Assembly (NCBI GenBank): GCA_963815445.1
Contig: CAWFGV010000004.1
Coordinates: 186,001-250,000, forward strand
Direction: 5' to 3'
Length of the DNA stretch: 64,000 bases
Origin: JANLYC01 sp963815445
GTDB lineage: Bacteria > Actinomycetota > Actinomycetes > Propionibacteriales > Nocardioidaceae
The stretch's first letter is position 1. The number at the start of each line of letters is the position of its first letter. The notes under the pieces were generated by a model. It was not told the DNA's origin, ran no database searches, and saw only the letters and a program-made list of their open reading frames with translations. A program made the translations under genes and the position numbers. Shown one piece after another: positions 1 to 8,110 of the stretch.

Positions 1-530
1 CGGTCCGGATGGACGTCCTCGAGCTGTTGGTGACTCATGGGGCGATGACCGCGAGCGATGCGGCCGCGACTCTGGGCCAGACCCCGGCCAACGTCTCGTG
101 GCACCTCCACAAGCTCGCCGAACACGGCTTCGTCAGGCAGGCGACCGGGGGACCGGGTCGCCGGCGGCCGTGGAAGGCGGTCGCAGAGTCCCTGAGCTGG
201 GGCGATGACGCCGAGGACACCACCGCCGCCGCCTCGTTGCAGGACGTCGCGATCGAGCGTGAGCTGCAACGGTTGCGGGCCGCGCTCGCGAACGCCGACC
301 GGGAGTCGGCGGCCTGGCGAGCCGCGATGTCGGTGAACCAGTCCCTGCTGTGGTTGACGGCGGAGGAGGCACGTGAGCTCGGCGACCAGGTTCGGGAGCT
401 CTTCCTGACGAAGGCGGTCGAGCGACAGGACCCCGCCAACCGGCCCGCGGACGCTCGCCTCATGTCGATGCTGGCGTGGTTGGTACCGCACGGCCCCTGG
501 CAGCCCGGATCTTCTGCCGACTCCCGATGA
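1..530 (+). CDS. ArsR/MarR-like HTH transcriptional regulator, 5' end outside window
   Basis: The reading frame is already open at the left edge: VR precedes the first Met, and the usual start of this family lies about 20 residues further upstream, so the gene is truncated. The visible start is a winged helix-turn-helix of the ArsR type: helix MDVLELLVTHG, then TASDAAATLGQ, and the recognition helix ANVSWHLHKLAEHGFV followed by a charged wing. The remaining ~120 residues are helical and alanine-rich with no recognised ligand motif or metal-binding cysteines. Its last codon overlaps the next gene by 4 bp (ATGA), so the two are probably one operon, and the regulator probably controls the exporter that follows. 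Ligand unknown. Confidence 0.8.
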   Translation, partial: VRMDVLELLVTHGAMTASDAAATLGQTPANVSWHLHKLAEHGFVRQATGGPGRRRPWKAVAESLSWGDDAEDTTAAASLQDVAIERELQRLRAALANADRESAAWRAAMSVNQSLLWLTAEEARELGDQVRELFLTKAVERQDPANRPADARLMSMLAWLVPHGPWQPGSSADSR

Positions 531-1765
531 AGGCCGCCTTCGGGCAGCCCGGGTTCCGGCTGCTCTTCACCGGACTGCTGGCCAGCATGGTCGGCGACTC
601 CCTGATGTTGATCGTGCTCGCCATCTGGGTCAAGGAGCTCACCGGGAGCAACGGTGCCGCCGGTCTGACCTTTTTCTTCCTGGCGGCGCCGGCACTGTTC
701 GCCCCGATGCTGGGGGTCGTCGTCGACCGACTCCGTCGACGTACGTTGCTGTTCTGGGGCAATCTCGCCTCGGCCGCTGCGGTGCTGCCGCTGCTGCTGG
801 TGCACGATCGTGGCGACGTCTGGATGGTGTACGCCGTCGCGGTCCTCTACGGCGTCTCGTTCATCGTGCTGCCCGCCGGCCTCAACGGGCTCCTCAAGGA
901 GATGCTGCCCGAGCCGATGCTGGTGGATGCCAACGCGGCGTTGTCGACGAGCAAGGAGGCGCTCCGCCTGGTGGGTCCGCTGGCCGGCGCCGGCCTCTTC
1001 ACCTGGTTGGGCGGCGGTGCCGTTGCCATGGTTGACGCGGCGACGTTCATGATCGCAGCCGCCGTGATCGTGCTGCTCCGGGTTCATGAGGACGTGCCCG
1101 CGCGCGAAGAGGTGCACTTTCGTGACGAGGTACTGGCAGGTGTTCGACACATTCGCGGCGACCAGGTCTTGCTGCACACGATGATCGCGGTGGGGGTGTC
1201 CCTGCTCGTGGTCGGCTTCATGGAGTCAGCGGTGTTCGCGATGGTGGACGCGTTCGACAAGCCGGCCGGCTACGTAGGCGTCGTCGTGTCGGTGCAGGGT
1301 GTGGGCGCGATCGCCGGTGGACTGATGTCGTCGACGCTGATCAAGAGAAGCGGAGAGACGACGGCGATCGCGCTGAGCCTGACGACGTTCGGTGTCGGCC
1401 TGGCGATCTGTGCCGCATCGAGCTGGCTGTCGGTGGTGTTCGTCGGGGTAGTGGTCCTGGGCTATGCGCTTCCGGTCTTCATCGTCGCGTTCACGACACT
1501 CCTCCAGCGGCGTACGCCCAACCGCTTGATGGGCCGGGTCTCGGCCGCGACGGACGTAGTCCTGGGGATGCCCCAGGCCCTCTCGATCGCGACCGGTGCC
1601 CTGCTGGTCAGCCTGATCAGCTACCGCGAGATCTACTGGATCAGCGCCGCCGTGCTGGTCGCGTCGGCGGGCTACCTGACCTGGATCCTGCACGGAGCCA
1701 CCTCAGCGGCTGACGGCGACCTCGACCAGCTCGACGAACAGGCGCCCGAGGTCGAGCTCCGCTGA
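527..1765 (+). CDS. MFS exporter (MFS_3 / EntS-like)
   Basis: Predicted 412-residue, roughly 12-helix major facilitator transporter of the inner membrane. The start at 527 gives a 4-bp ATGA overlap with the upstream regulator and a family-typical N-terminus (FRLLFTGLLASMVGDSL). The loop after helix 2-3 carries the MFS A-like motif GVVVDRLRRRTLL. The second half holds another cytoplasmic loop (LLQRRTPNRLMGRVSA) characteristic of MFS_3 members, which export siderophores, macrolides or other small molecules. Substrate cannot be read from sequence. The 3' end overlaps the convergent ligase gene by 63 bp (1703-1765), which is unusually long and means the two C-termini share DNA on opposite strands. 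Confidence 0.85.
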   Translation: MKAAFGQPGFRLLFTGLLASMVGDSLMLIVLAIWVKELTGSNGAAGLTFFFLAAPALFAPMLGVVVDRLRRRTLLFWGNLASAAAVLPLLLVHDRGDVWMVYAVAVLYGVSFIVLPAGLNGLLKEMLPEPMLVDANAALSTSKEALRLVGPLAGAGLFTWLGGGAVAMVDAATFMIAAAVIVLLRVHEDVPAREEVHFRDEVLAGVRHIRGDQVLLHTMIAVGVSLLVVGFMESAVFAMVDAFDKPAGYVGVVVSVQGVGAIAGGLMSSTLIKRSGETTAIALSLTTFGVGLAICAASSWLSVVFVGVVVLGYALPVFIVAFTTLLQRRTPNRLMGRVSAATDVVLGMPQALSIATGALLVSLISYREIYWISAAVLVASAGYLTWILHGATSAADGDLDQLDEQAPEVELR

Positions 1766-2719
1766 CTCGACCGATAGCGGCACGAGAGACGTCTCGGTCA
1801 TCCCCGGCGCCACGTTGACCTCGAGGAACCACACCACGCCGTCGTCGTCGATGATGAGGTCGGATCTGGACAGGTCGCGCAGCCCCAGGCTTGTGTGCGC
1901 CAGCTCGGCGACGCGCGCGCACTCGGCAACCGCGGCGTCGTCCAGGGTCGCGGGCACCACGAACTCGGTGGCACCCGCCGTATATCGGGCGCTGTAGTCG
2001 TAGACGCCGCCATCGGGGCGGATCTCGACAGCCGGTAGCGCCTGCGCGCCGGTTCCGCTGCGCTCGAACACCGGGACCGTGACCTCGACGCCACGAACAC
2101 AGCGCTCGACCAGGGCAGTGGTGCCATAGGAGAAGCAGGCGACCATCGCGTTCGGCAGCTCGCCGGCCGTCCCGACCCGCGTGCAGCCGAGGGCCGAACC
2201 CCCCTTGGCGGGTTTGACGAACAGCGGCAGCCCGAGGCGCTCGATCAAGGCATCCATGACCGCGGCAGCTCCGACCTCGCGGAAGGTGTCCGCCGGGAGC
2301 GAGACCGATGCCGGTGTGCGGATCCCTACGCCTGAGACGACCTGCTTGGCGATGGACTTGTCGAAGGCGACTCGCGCGGCTGCGGGCGTCGATCCGACAT
2401 ACGGGATCCCGGCCAGCTCGAGGATCTCGCGGAGCGCCCCGTCTTCACCGGCCTCGCCGTGCAGCAGCGGAATGACGCAGTCCGGCTTCTCGCGTCGTAG
2501 CCAGCTCATCAGCTCCGCGTCGACGTCGCGGACACTCGTCTCGAGGCCGGCCGCGGTGATGGCTTCAGCGATCCGGCGGCCCGAGCGCAGTGAGACGTCG
2601 CGCTCGTGAGACAGCCCGCCGGCCAGGATCACCACCCGCCGATGGGCCGAGGGGCTCCCGGCTGGGTCCGGGTGCTGCATCCGGGGGTTGGTTGGTCCGG
2701 CTGGTGTTGTCACGGCCAC
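1703..2719 (-). CDS. D-alanine--D-alanine ligase family ATP-grasp enzyme
   Basis: 338 residues from a GTG at 2719 (an ATG at 2680 is an alternative; no strong ribosome site decides). N-terminal Ddl fold: GGLSHERDVSLRSGRR with the Glu that contacts the first D-Ala, and LHGEAGEDGALREILE. ATP-grasp part: KPAKGGSALG, the glycine/serine loop, and the metal-binding end FLEVNVAPGMTETS (family form EVNT.PG.T). All core ligase residues appear present, so an ATP-dependent D-Ala-D-Ala (or related) ligation is likely. It follows the aminotransferase gene with a 1-bp gap, so they are co-transcribed. Whether it is the main cell-wall ligase or a second copy with another acceptor cannot be seen here, since Ddl is normally encoded elsewhere. 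Confidence 0.85.
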   Translation of the reverse strand: MAVTTPAGPTNPRMQHPDPAGSPSAHRRVVILAGGLSHERDVSLRSGRRIAEAITAAGLETSVRDVDAELMSWLRREKPDCVIPLLHGEAGEDGALREILELAGIPYVGSTPAAARVAFDKSIAKQVVSGVGIRTPASVSLPADTFREVGAAAVMDALIERLGLPLFVKPAKGGSALGCTRVGTAGELPNAMVACFSYGTTALVERCVRGVEVTVPVFERSGTGAQALPAVEIRPDGGVYDYSARYTAGATEFVVPATLDDAAVAECARVAELAHTSLGLRDLSRSDLIIDDDGVVWFLEVNVAPGMTETSLVPLSVESAELDLGRLFVELVEVAVSR

Positions 2720-2720
2720 C

Positions 2721-4049
2721 TCAGCTCAGGTCCGATTGCGGTCCGTCGTACCCACCCGGCTTGAGCTGGGCAGTGGCGCCGAATGTCTGCCGTAGCTCCT
2801 GCTCGGCGTCGATGACGCCGGCCAGCCGCCGAACGCCCTCGTGGATCTGCTCGGGGGTGGGATAGCAGAAGCTGAGTCGCATGCATCGGGTGCCGAAGCC
2901 GTCGGCATAGAAGGCAGTGCCGGGAACGTACGCGACGCGGGCCGTCACCGCGCGTGGCAGCATCGCCTTGGCGTCCAACCCCTCGGCCAACGTCAGCCAC
3001 ACGTAGAAGCCTCCGGCCGGGTGGGTCCAGGTGGCCCGACCGCCCAGTCGCTCCTCGAGGGCCGTGAGCATCGCGTCGCGCCGCTCGCGATACATCTCGT
3101 TGAAGGCCTTGATCTGGCCGCGCCAGTCGTGACCGGTCAGGTACGCCGAGATGGCGCGTTGGCTGAAGGTCGGCGGGCACAGCGTCGCCGACTCCTGGGC
3201 GAGCACGAGCTTCTCGCGAACGGCGTGGGGCGCCACGGCCCAGCCGACCCGGAACCCGGGGGCGAAGGTCTTGGAGAACGAGCCGAGATAGACGACCTGA
3301 CCAGGGTCGTCAGCGCGAAGGGCGCGCATCGGCTCACGGTCGAAACCGAGGAGTCCGTAGGGGTTGTCCTCGAGAACCAGGAGGTCATGCCGCCGACAGA
3401 TGTCGAGAACCTCGACACGTCGCTTTGTCGACAACGTGACACCGGCAGGGTTGTGGAAGGTGGGAATCGTGTAGAGGAACTTCGCCCGCTTGCCGGCGGC
3501 AGCCACCGCGACGATCGCCTGCTCGAGGGCGGTCGGGACAAGCCCGTCGTCGTCCATCTCGACGTGGACCACGTCGCACTCGTAGGCGCCGAAGACACCG
3601 AGCGCACCGACGTAGCTCGGAGCCTCGCAGAGCACGACGTCGCCGGGGTCGCAGAAGACGCGGGTGACGAGGTCGACGGCTTGCTGGCTCCCGACGGTGA
3701 CGACCACGTCGTCGGGGTGGGCGCTGATCCCCTCTGCCGCCATCACTTCGCAGATCTGCTCACGCAGTTGCGGATCGCCCTGGCCGGACCCGTACTGCAT
3801 CGCGGATGTTCCGGAGTCACGGATCAGGTCGCCGATGGTGCCGGCGACTGCGTCGAGAGGCAGGCCGGAGATGTTCGGCATGCCGCCGGCGAGTGACACG
3901 ACCTCGGGTCGGCTGGCGACGGCGAACAACGCCCTGATCTCCGAGGCCTTCATGGCATGGGTCCGGGCGGCATACCGGTCCACGTAGGCATCCAGCCGGG
4001 TGTGCCGCGGCAGCGCGCGGTCGTCCCTGGTGCTGTTCGTGTCGGCCAT
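2721..4049 (-). CDS. PLP-dependent aminotransferase (class I/II, MocR/2-aminoadipate type)
   Basis: 442-residue fold-type I aminotransferase without an HTH domain. Seen: substrate-loop SLAGGMPN, GSQQAVDLVTRVF, the PLP-stacking region, the Asn/Asp-Tyr element LEDNPYGLL, the catalytic lysine in YLGSFSKTFAPGFRVGW, and the carboxylate-binding arginine in RCMRLSF near the C-terminus. Family members of this kind act on 2-aminoadipate, aromatic or branched amino acids; the exact substrate is open. Start ATG at 4049 gives the normal N-terminus. The ligase gene follows after 1 bp, suggesting a two-step pathway or a shared role in amino-acid or D-amino-acid metabolism. Confidence 0.88.
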   Translation of the reverse strand: MADTNSTRDDRALPRHTRLDAYVDRYAARTHAMKASEIRALFAVASRPEVVSLAGGMPNISGLPLDAVAGTIGDLIRDSGTSAMQYGSGQGDPQLREQICEVMAAEGISAHPDDVVVTVGSQQAVDLVTRVFCDPGDVVLCEAPSYVGALGVFGAYECDVVHVEMDDDGLVPTALEQAIVAVAAAGKRAKFLYTIPTFHNPAGVTLSTKRRVEVLDICRRHDLLVLEDNPYGLLGFDREPMRALRADDPGQVVYLGSFSKTFAPGFRVGWAVAPHAVREKLVLAQESATLCPPTFSQRAISAYLTGHDWRGQIKAFNEMYRERRDAMLTALEERLGGRATWTHPAGGFYVWLTLAEGLDAKAMLPRAVTARVAYVPGTAFYADGFGTRCMRLSFCYPTPEQIHEGVRRLAGVIDAEQELRQTFGATAQLKPGGYDGPQSDLS

Positions 4050-4172
4050 CACCACCCATTCTGACGTGTGACCATGGAGTGGGCCGCCCACTAGCATGGA
4101 TGGTGAGACGTGTTGCCGACCATGGAGGTCGACGACGGGTCGCATTGGGCGGGCGTCAGGAGGAGGTGCGTA

Positions 4173-4814
4173 ATGGGGCGCAAACTCGTATCGATCACGC
4201 TCGACAACGTCGACGATCTTCCGGACCCGTGTCGGTCCTGCGCGTTCTGGGAATCCGGGACGCGCCTGCCCGAGCCTGGCCTGAAGGACGACTGGATCTC
4301 CGCCACCTTGTTGGAGTGGGGCTCGTGCGGTCGGCTGCTCTACGTCGATGGTCAGGTGGCCGGGTTCGCCTTGTATGCCCCACCGGAGTACGTCGCGATG
4401 ACGAGCCCGGTCGGCGGCAGCACCGTCAGCGAGGATGCGGTCCTGCTGATGACGGCGCGGATCCTCCCGGAGTTCGCTGCTGCTGGTCTCGGCCGGGTGT
4501 TGATCCAGTCGGTCGTGAAGGATCTGATGAGCCGCCGCGGCGTACGGGCGATCGAGGCATTCGCGGATGCCCACGGCCATGAGCACACGTGTGTGATCCC
4601 GGCGGCATTCCTGACCGCCGTTGGTTTCAAGACCGTGCACCCGCACCCGCGGTACCCGCGCCTACGGCTCGACCTGCGCAGTGTGCTGACGTGGCGCGGT
4701 GAGGTGGAGCTGGCGCTCGAACGTTGGCTGGGTGCCATTCGCCCGGAGAAAAAGCCGGGAGCCGTCGGTGTGTCCCCGCGCTTGAACCCCCCCGGCCCTT
4801 GGCCCGTCCCCTGA
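4173..4814 (+). CDS. GNAT family N-acetyltransferase
   Basis: 213 residues from the ATG at 4173, chosen because AGGAGG lies 7-13 nt upstream (around 4159-4166); the longer frame back to 4110 has no such site. Acetyl-CoA-binding signature in the middle (ILPEFAAAGLGRVLIQSVVKDL), preceded by a conserved cysteine pair PCRSCAFWE at residues ~15-24. In Streptomyces I recall a GNAT gene in this same place beside trxA near the partition genes, so it is an origin-region marker. Substrate unknown. The last ~40 residues are basic and proline-rich. It converges on trxA across a repeat-filled gap. Confidence 0.8.
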   Translation: MGRKLVSITLDNVDDLPDPCRSCAFWESGTRLPEPGLKDDWISATLLEWGSCGRLLYVDGQVAGFALYAPPEYVAMTSPVGGSTVSEDAVLLMTARILPEFAAAGLGRVLIQSVVKDLMSRRGVRAIEAFADAHGHEHTCVIPAAFLTAVGFKTVHPHPRYPRLRLDLRSVLTWRGEVELALERWLGAIRPEKKPGAVGVSPRLNPPGPWPVP

Positions 4815-4840
4815 CGCTCATACAGCTCTGGCCGCCGTCG

Positions 4841-4861
4841 TTTGCCTAGTAAACAAGGCAA
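4841..4861. repeat. internally deleted copy of the dispersed palindrome
   Basis: TTTGCCTAGT is joined directly to AAACAAGGCAA. The left part equals the left end of the palindrome at 4884, and the right part equals the right end of the copy at 58.2 kb, so the centre (about 20 bp) is missing. A 6-bp stem TTGCCT/AGGCAA remains. Confidence 0.6.
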
Positions 4862-4883
4862 GTACTACGTGCACAACGCGAAT

Positions 4884-4923
4884 TTGCCTAGTTCACAAGC
4901 CAGCTGGCTTGTGAACTAGGCAA
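4884..4923. repeat. dispersed palindrome, copy 1 (perfect 40-bp inverted repeat)
   Basis: Two 20-nt arms, beginning TTGCCTAGTTCACAAGCCA, form a perfect palindrome with no spacer. It lies between the convergent GNAT and trxA genes. Related copies lie at 24,795 and 58,179. There is no T-run, so it is not a classical intrinsic terminator, though a transcript would fold into a long hairpin. Confidence 0.92.
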
Positions 4924-4990
4924 GCGCGGAGGGTCAGGCAAGCGCGGAGGGTCAGGCAAGCGCGGAGGGTCAGGCAAGCGCGGAGGGTAG
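4919..4990. repeat. four tandem copies of an 18-bp unit
   Basis: Unit GGCAAGCGCGGAGGGTCA occurs at 4919, 4937, 4955 and 4973; the first three are identical and the last ends in TAG. The first unit overlaps the right end of the palindrome (GGCAA), and its start GGCAAGCGCGG matches the right flank GGCAAACGCGG of the palindrome at 58.2 kb with one change. The array therefore looks like an amplification of the palindrome's edge. It sits directly downstream of the trxA stop. Confidence 0.92.
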
Positions 4991-5007
4991 GAGGTGGGTG
5001 GTGTGGG

Positions 5008-5337
5008 TCAGGCGCCGATGTACTCGGAGAGGTGGTTGAGCAGGGCCGCCTTCGGCTGGGCGCCGACGATGGACTTGACCAGCTCGCCGCCCTTGTACAC
5101 GTTCAGCGCGGGGATGCCCGTCACGCGGTAGTTGGCCGGGGTCACCGGGTTCTCGTCGACGTTCATCTTGACGAAGTCCATCTTGTCGCCGTGTTCGCGC
5201 GCGATCTCGTCGAGGACGGGGCCGACCTGGCGGCACGGGCCACACCATTCCGCCCAGAAGTCGACCAGCACGGGCTTGTCGGAGTCGAGCACGGTGGTCT
5301 GGAAGTCGCCATCGGTGACGACGGGAAGGTTGCTCAT
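5008..5337 (-). CDS. trxA: thioredoxin
   Basis: 109-residue thioredoxin with the active site WAEWCGPCRQ at residues ~30-39 and the cis-proline TGIPALN. It reduces disulfides in cytoplasmic proteins and is itself reduced by TrxB. Start ATG 5337 has AGGAG five nt upstream; a TTG one codon earlier is not favoured. It lies 58 bp behind trxB and is expected to be co-transcribed from the SigR-like promoter ahead of trxB. C-terminus ends cleanly at IGA before the 18-bp tandem array. Confidence 0.97.
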   Translation of the reverse strand: MSNLPVVTDGDFQTTVLDSDKPVLVDFWAEWCGPCRQVGPVLDEIAREHGDKMDFVKMNVDENPVTPANYRVTGIPALNVYKGGELVKSIVGAQPKAALLNHLSEYIGA

Positions 5338-5395
5338 CAATTCTCCTGCGTTCGGTCTCGGGGTGGGTGGGGTCGAAAGTTCAGGTGAAACTAGC

Positions 5396-6337
5396 TCACA
5401 CGTCCGACAAGGCGGTCAGGTAACGCTCGGCGTCGAGGGCGGCCGCACAGCCGGTCCCCGCTGCCGTGACGGCCTGCCGGTAGACGTGGTCGACGAGGTC
5501 TCCGCACGCGAAGACACCATCGAGGTTGGTCAGTGTCGTACGCCCGTCGACCAGCACGTACCCCTCGTCGTCGAGGTCAACCTGGCCTCGTACGAGCTCA
5601 GAACGCGGATCGTGCCCGATCGCGATGAACAGCCCGGTCGCGTCGATCGTGCGGGAATCGCCGGACTGCGTGTCCTTGACCACGACACCTTCGAGCTGTC
5701 CGCCGCCGCGGATCTCGGCGACCTCGCTGTTCCAGGCGAACTCGATCTTGTCGTTCGACAGGGCGCGAGCGGCCATGATCTTGCTGGCTCGAAGCTCGTC
5801 GCGTCGGTGGATCATCGTGACCTTCGACGCGAAGCGCGTCAGGAAGGTCGCCTCCTCGACGGCTGAGTCGCCGCCGCCGACGACAGCGATGTGCTGGTCG
5901 CGGAAGAAGAAGCCATCACACGTGGCACACCAACTCACCCCATGGCCGGACAGCTCCTCCTCGTTCGGCAGGCCGAGCTTGCGGTAACCCGATCCCATCG
6001 CGAGGATCACCGTCGTCGCGTGGTGGGCATTGCCAGCCGTATCACGGACAACCTTCACATCTCCGGTCAGATCAACGTCAGTGATGTCGTCGGGGATGAG
6101 CTCGGCGCCGAACTTCTCCGCTTGTTTGCGCAGGTCGTCCATGAGAGCCGGACCCATGATCCCGTCGGGAAACCCGGGAAAGTTCTCGACGTCGGTGGTG
6201 TTCATCAGGGCTCCACCGGCGGTCACCGAGCCCTCGAACACCAGGGGCTTGAGGTCGGCGCGCGCAGCATAGATCGCGGCGGTGTAGCCGGCCGGCCCGG
6301 ACCCGATGATGATGACGTTACGAACGTCGGACGACAC
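5396..6337 (-). CDS. trxB: thioredoxin-disulfide reductase
   Basis: 313-residue NADPH-dependent flavoprotein. Seen: FAD-binding GSGPAGYTAAIYAARA, redox-active WCATCDGFFF, NADPH-binding VVGGGDSAVEEA, and the C-terminal FAD motif VFACGDLVDHVYRQ. The GTG at 6337 is preferred over the upstream ATG at 6394 because it has AGGAG just before it and because the predicted SigR-type promoter (6393-6419) would place the transcript start around 6385, downstream of 6394. TrxB passes electrons from NADPH to TrxA. Confidence 0.97.
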   Translation of the reverse strand: MSSDVRNVIIIGSGPAGYTAAIYAARADLKPLVFEGSVTAGGALMNTTDVENFPGFPDGIMGPALMDDLRKQAEKFGAELIPDDITDVDLTGDVKVVRDTAGNAHHATTVILAMGSGYRKLGLPNEEELSGHGVSWCATCDGFFFRDQHIAVVGGGDSAVEEATFLTRFASKVTMIHRRDELRASKIMAARALSNDKIEFAWNSEVAEIRGGGQLEGVVVKDTQSGDSRTIDATGLFIAIGHDPRSELVRGQVDLDDEGYVLVDGRTTLTNLDGVFACGDLVDHVYRQAVTAAGTGCAAALDAERYLTALSDV

Positions 6338-6392
6338 CTGCTCCTGCTTTCGTTGCGTGCGATGCGCGACCGGCCGGCCGCGCTGACATGAC

Positions 6393-6419
6393 AACCGATC
6401 TTAGGTGCTGATCATTCCC
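6393..6419 (-). promoter_or_regulatory. SigR/SigH-type promoter for trxB-trxA
   Basis: On the minus strand: GGGAAT (6419-6414), an 18-nt spacer, then GTT (6395-6393). This matches the disulfide-stress sigma consensus GGAAT-N18/19-GTT known for trxBA in Streptomyces. Expected leader about 45 nt to the GTG start. Confidence 0.75.
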
Positions 6420-6542
6420 GTGCGGACACGCGCACACGTGTCGGAACCGCGACCGTGACGGATGGGGAACACGAGGCGAACAGGCCGGTCTCACGACGGA
6501 GTCGCCGTGCTCTAGCCGACGGGCCGTGGAACGGTATGACGT

Positions 6543-7346
6543 TCAGTACGCCGACCGATAGAGCACCCGGTCCGGCCCGGGGCAGGCATACACGACGAAC
6601 TCGCGGTTCGGCGGGTCCAGGCGCAGCACCGCACGCTTGCCGCCGAACGTCACCAGTGCGTCGGCGGCCTGACCGGCTCCGGTCAAGATCCCGTTGGAAC
6701 CCGGCGTACAGGCGCTCGGCGGCTTCGCGACCGGCACCGCGGCTTCGGCCAGGCCGGCAGCGTAGGCGGCCACATTGTCCTGGTTCAGCGTGGGTGCGGC
6801 GGCGCGCGGGACCCGTAACGCCGGGTCTGGACTCCCGGTGTCGTAGCCGGGGTTGTCGTGCTTCGTGGAGCCGGACCCGGCAACGCCGCCTCGCTCCTGG
6901 TCGGCCACCGAAGACGCCGTCGAGTCCGATGCGGAACGATCGAGGATCCCGAGCTGGTCGACGAGCGCGCCTCCGACGGCGAACACGGCCACAGCGGCCG
7001 CAGCGCCGAGCAGCAGCCGACCCCACGGGCGACGGGACGTGCCCGCACGCTCCGACGCGTCAGATCCCATCCGGTGCTCCGAGAGCGAGGCCACACCTGC
7101 TTGCCTTTCGGCACGCGCACGTTCGAGAGCGACGTCGACCGCCAGCGAGACGTCGTCCGGGACGGGCAGGATCTCGCGACCGGTGTCGGCTAGCAGCGCC
7201 TCGACGTCGGCGAGCCCGGACACGATGTCGTGGCACGATGCGCACTCGTCCACGTGCGACGACACCTCGGCTGCCTCCGTAGCCGAAAGCACTCCGGCGT
7301 CGAGGTCCGCGATCTGGTCGATCGACGGGTGCCGACTGGCGTTCAC
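6543..7346 (-). CDS. zinc-finger-type anti-sigma factor (RsmA-like), membrane anchored
   Basis: 267 residues. The N-terminal anti-sigma domain carries HVDECASCHD (H-x3-C-x2-C), the ZAS motif. One transmembrane helix (LLLGAAAAVAVFAVGGALV) at ~110-130 is followed by an extracytoplasmic domain of ~130 residues with a Cys pair. Position and GTGA overlap with the sigma gene (7346-7343) make it the cognate inhibitor of the SigM-like factor, as Rv3912 is for SigM in M. tuberculosis. In such systems the outer domain senses envelope state and release of sigma follows proteolysis or modification; that is inference here. Confidence 0.85.
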   Translation of the reverse strand: MNASRHPSIDQIADLDAGVLSATEAAEVSSHVDECASCHDIVSGLADVEALLADTGREILPVPDDVSLAVDVALERARAERQAGVASLSEHRMGSDASERAGTSRRPWGRLLLGAAAAVAVFAVGGALVDQLGILDRSASDSTASSVADQERGGVAGSGSTKHDNPGYDTGSPDPALRVPRAAAPTLNQDNVAAYAAGLAEAAVPVAKPPSACTPGSNGILTGAGQAADALVTFGGKRAVLRLDPPNREFVVYACPGPDRVLYRSAY

Positions 7347-8110
7347 GAGGTTGTGCCTCCATCGCTACGGGACTCGGCAGACAAGGGATCTGACAAGGCG
7401 GACGTGGTCGTCCCCGAGGGGACACCGGATTGGACGCGCGGCGGGTCGTGACGGTTCCGTGACCTTCGGGTCTGCGATCCGGCCGCGTCGTCACCGTTGT
7501 CGGGGTCAGCCTCGGCGCGTCGGTACTGCGTGAGCAGTGGCACCAGCCGGGCGCGCCCTCGCGAGCAGCGGCTCTTGACGGTACCGGGCGCGCAGCCGAG
7601 CAGCGCGGCCGCGTCGTCGACGGAATACCCCTCCATGTCGATCAGGACGAGGGCGGCGCGCTGCTCAGCGGGTAGCTGCGCGAGAGCAGCCAGGACGTCC
7701 GTACGCCGCTCACTCGTCTCGGCCGGGTCATCTCCCGGATCGAGCGCCAGCTCTGCGGCGCGGTCCTCGTCCTCGGGCAACGGCACCGTGGGTCGGGTCT
7801 TGCGGCGTCGCATCCGGTCCAGGCACGCGTTGACGACGATCCGATGCAGCCACGTGGTCACTTGGGCGTCGCCCCTGAATGTCTCTGCCCGCCGGAAGGC
7901 TGAGACGAACCCGTCCTGCAGGGCGTCGGAGGCCTCTTCACGGTCACCGGTGGTGCGCAGCGCAACGGCCCACAGGCGGTCGCGGTGGCGACGAACCAGC
8001 TCGCCGAACGCGTCCGGGTCTCCTGCCACGTGTGCGGCAAGCAGGTCGGCGTCGTCGACGCGGTCGGGGTCGTCGGTCCCCGACGTGTGCGGCGGACCGG
8101 CAGGGGTCAC
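7343..8110 (-). CDS. sigM: ECF RNA polymerase sigma factor, SigM-like
   Basis: 255 residues from the GTG at 8110, which overlaps the stop of the pseudokinase gene (GTGA). Region 2: FGELVRRHRDRLWAVALR, then DALQDGFVSAFR and TWLHRIVVNACLDRMRR. Region 4: LPAEQRAALVLIDMEGYSVDDA (first 20 quoted in part) with the HTH ending GTVKSRCSRGRARL. About 60 residues after region 4 are polar and look disordered, longer than usual for the group. It directs transcription of envelope or stress genes and is held by the anti-sigma factor encoded next. Confidence 0.93.
   Translation of the reverse strand: MTPAGPPHTSGTDDPDRVDDADLLAAHVAGDPDAFGELVRRHRDRLWAVALRTTGDREEASDALQDGFVSAFRRAETFRGDAQVTTWLHRIVVNACLDRMRRRKTRPTVPLPEDEDRAAELALDPGDDPAETSERRTDVLAALAQLPAEQRAALVLIDMEGYSVDDAAALLGCAPGTVKSRCSRGRARLVPLLTQYRRAEADPDNGDDAAGSQTRRSRNRHDPPRVQSGVPSGTTTSALSDPLSAESRSDGGTTS

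Noticed and set aside
2721..4646. 641-residue aminotransferase with an N-terminal extension
   Set aside because: The extension beyond 4049 is antisense to the GNAT gene; the conserved aminotransferase start fits ATG 4049.
4884..4923. Simple intrinsic terminator
   Set aside because: Related copies occur 20-53 kb away, including between tandem genes with separate starts, and none has a T-run; a dispersed repeat family explains them better, though they may also stop transcription.
4919..4990. CRISPR-like tandem array
   Set aside because: 18-bp units are directly adjacent with no spacers, and no cas genes are present.
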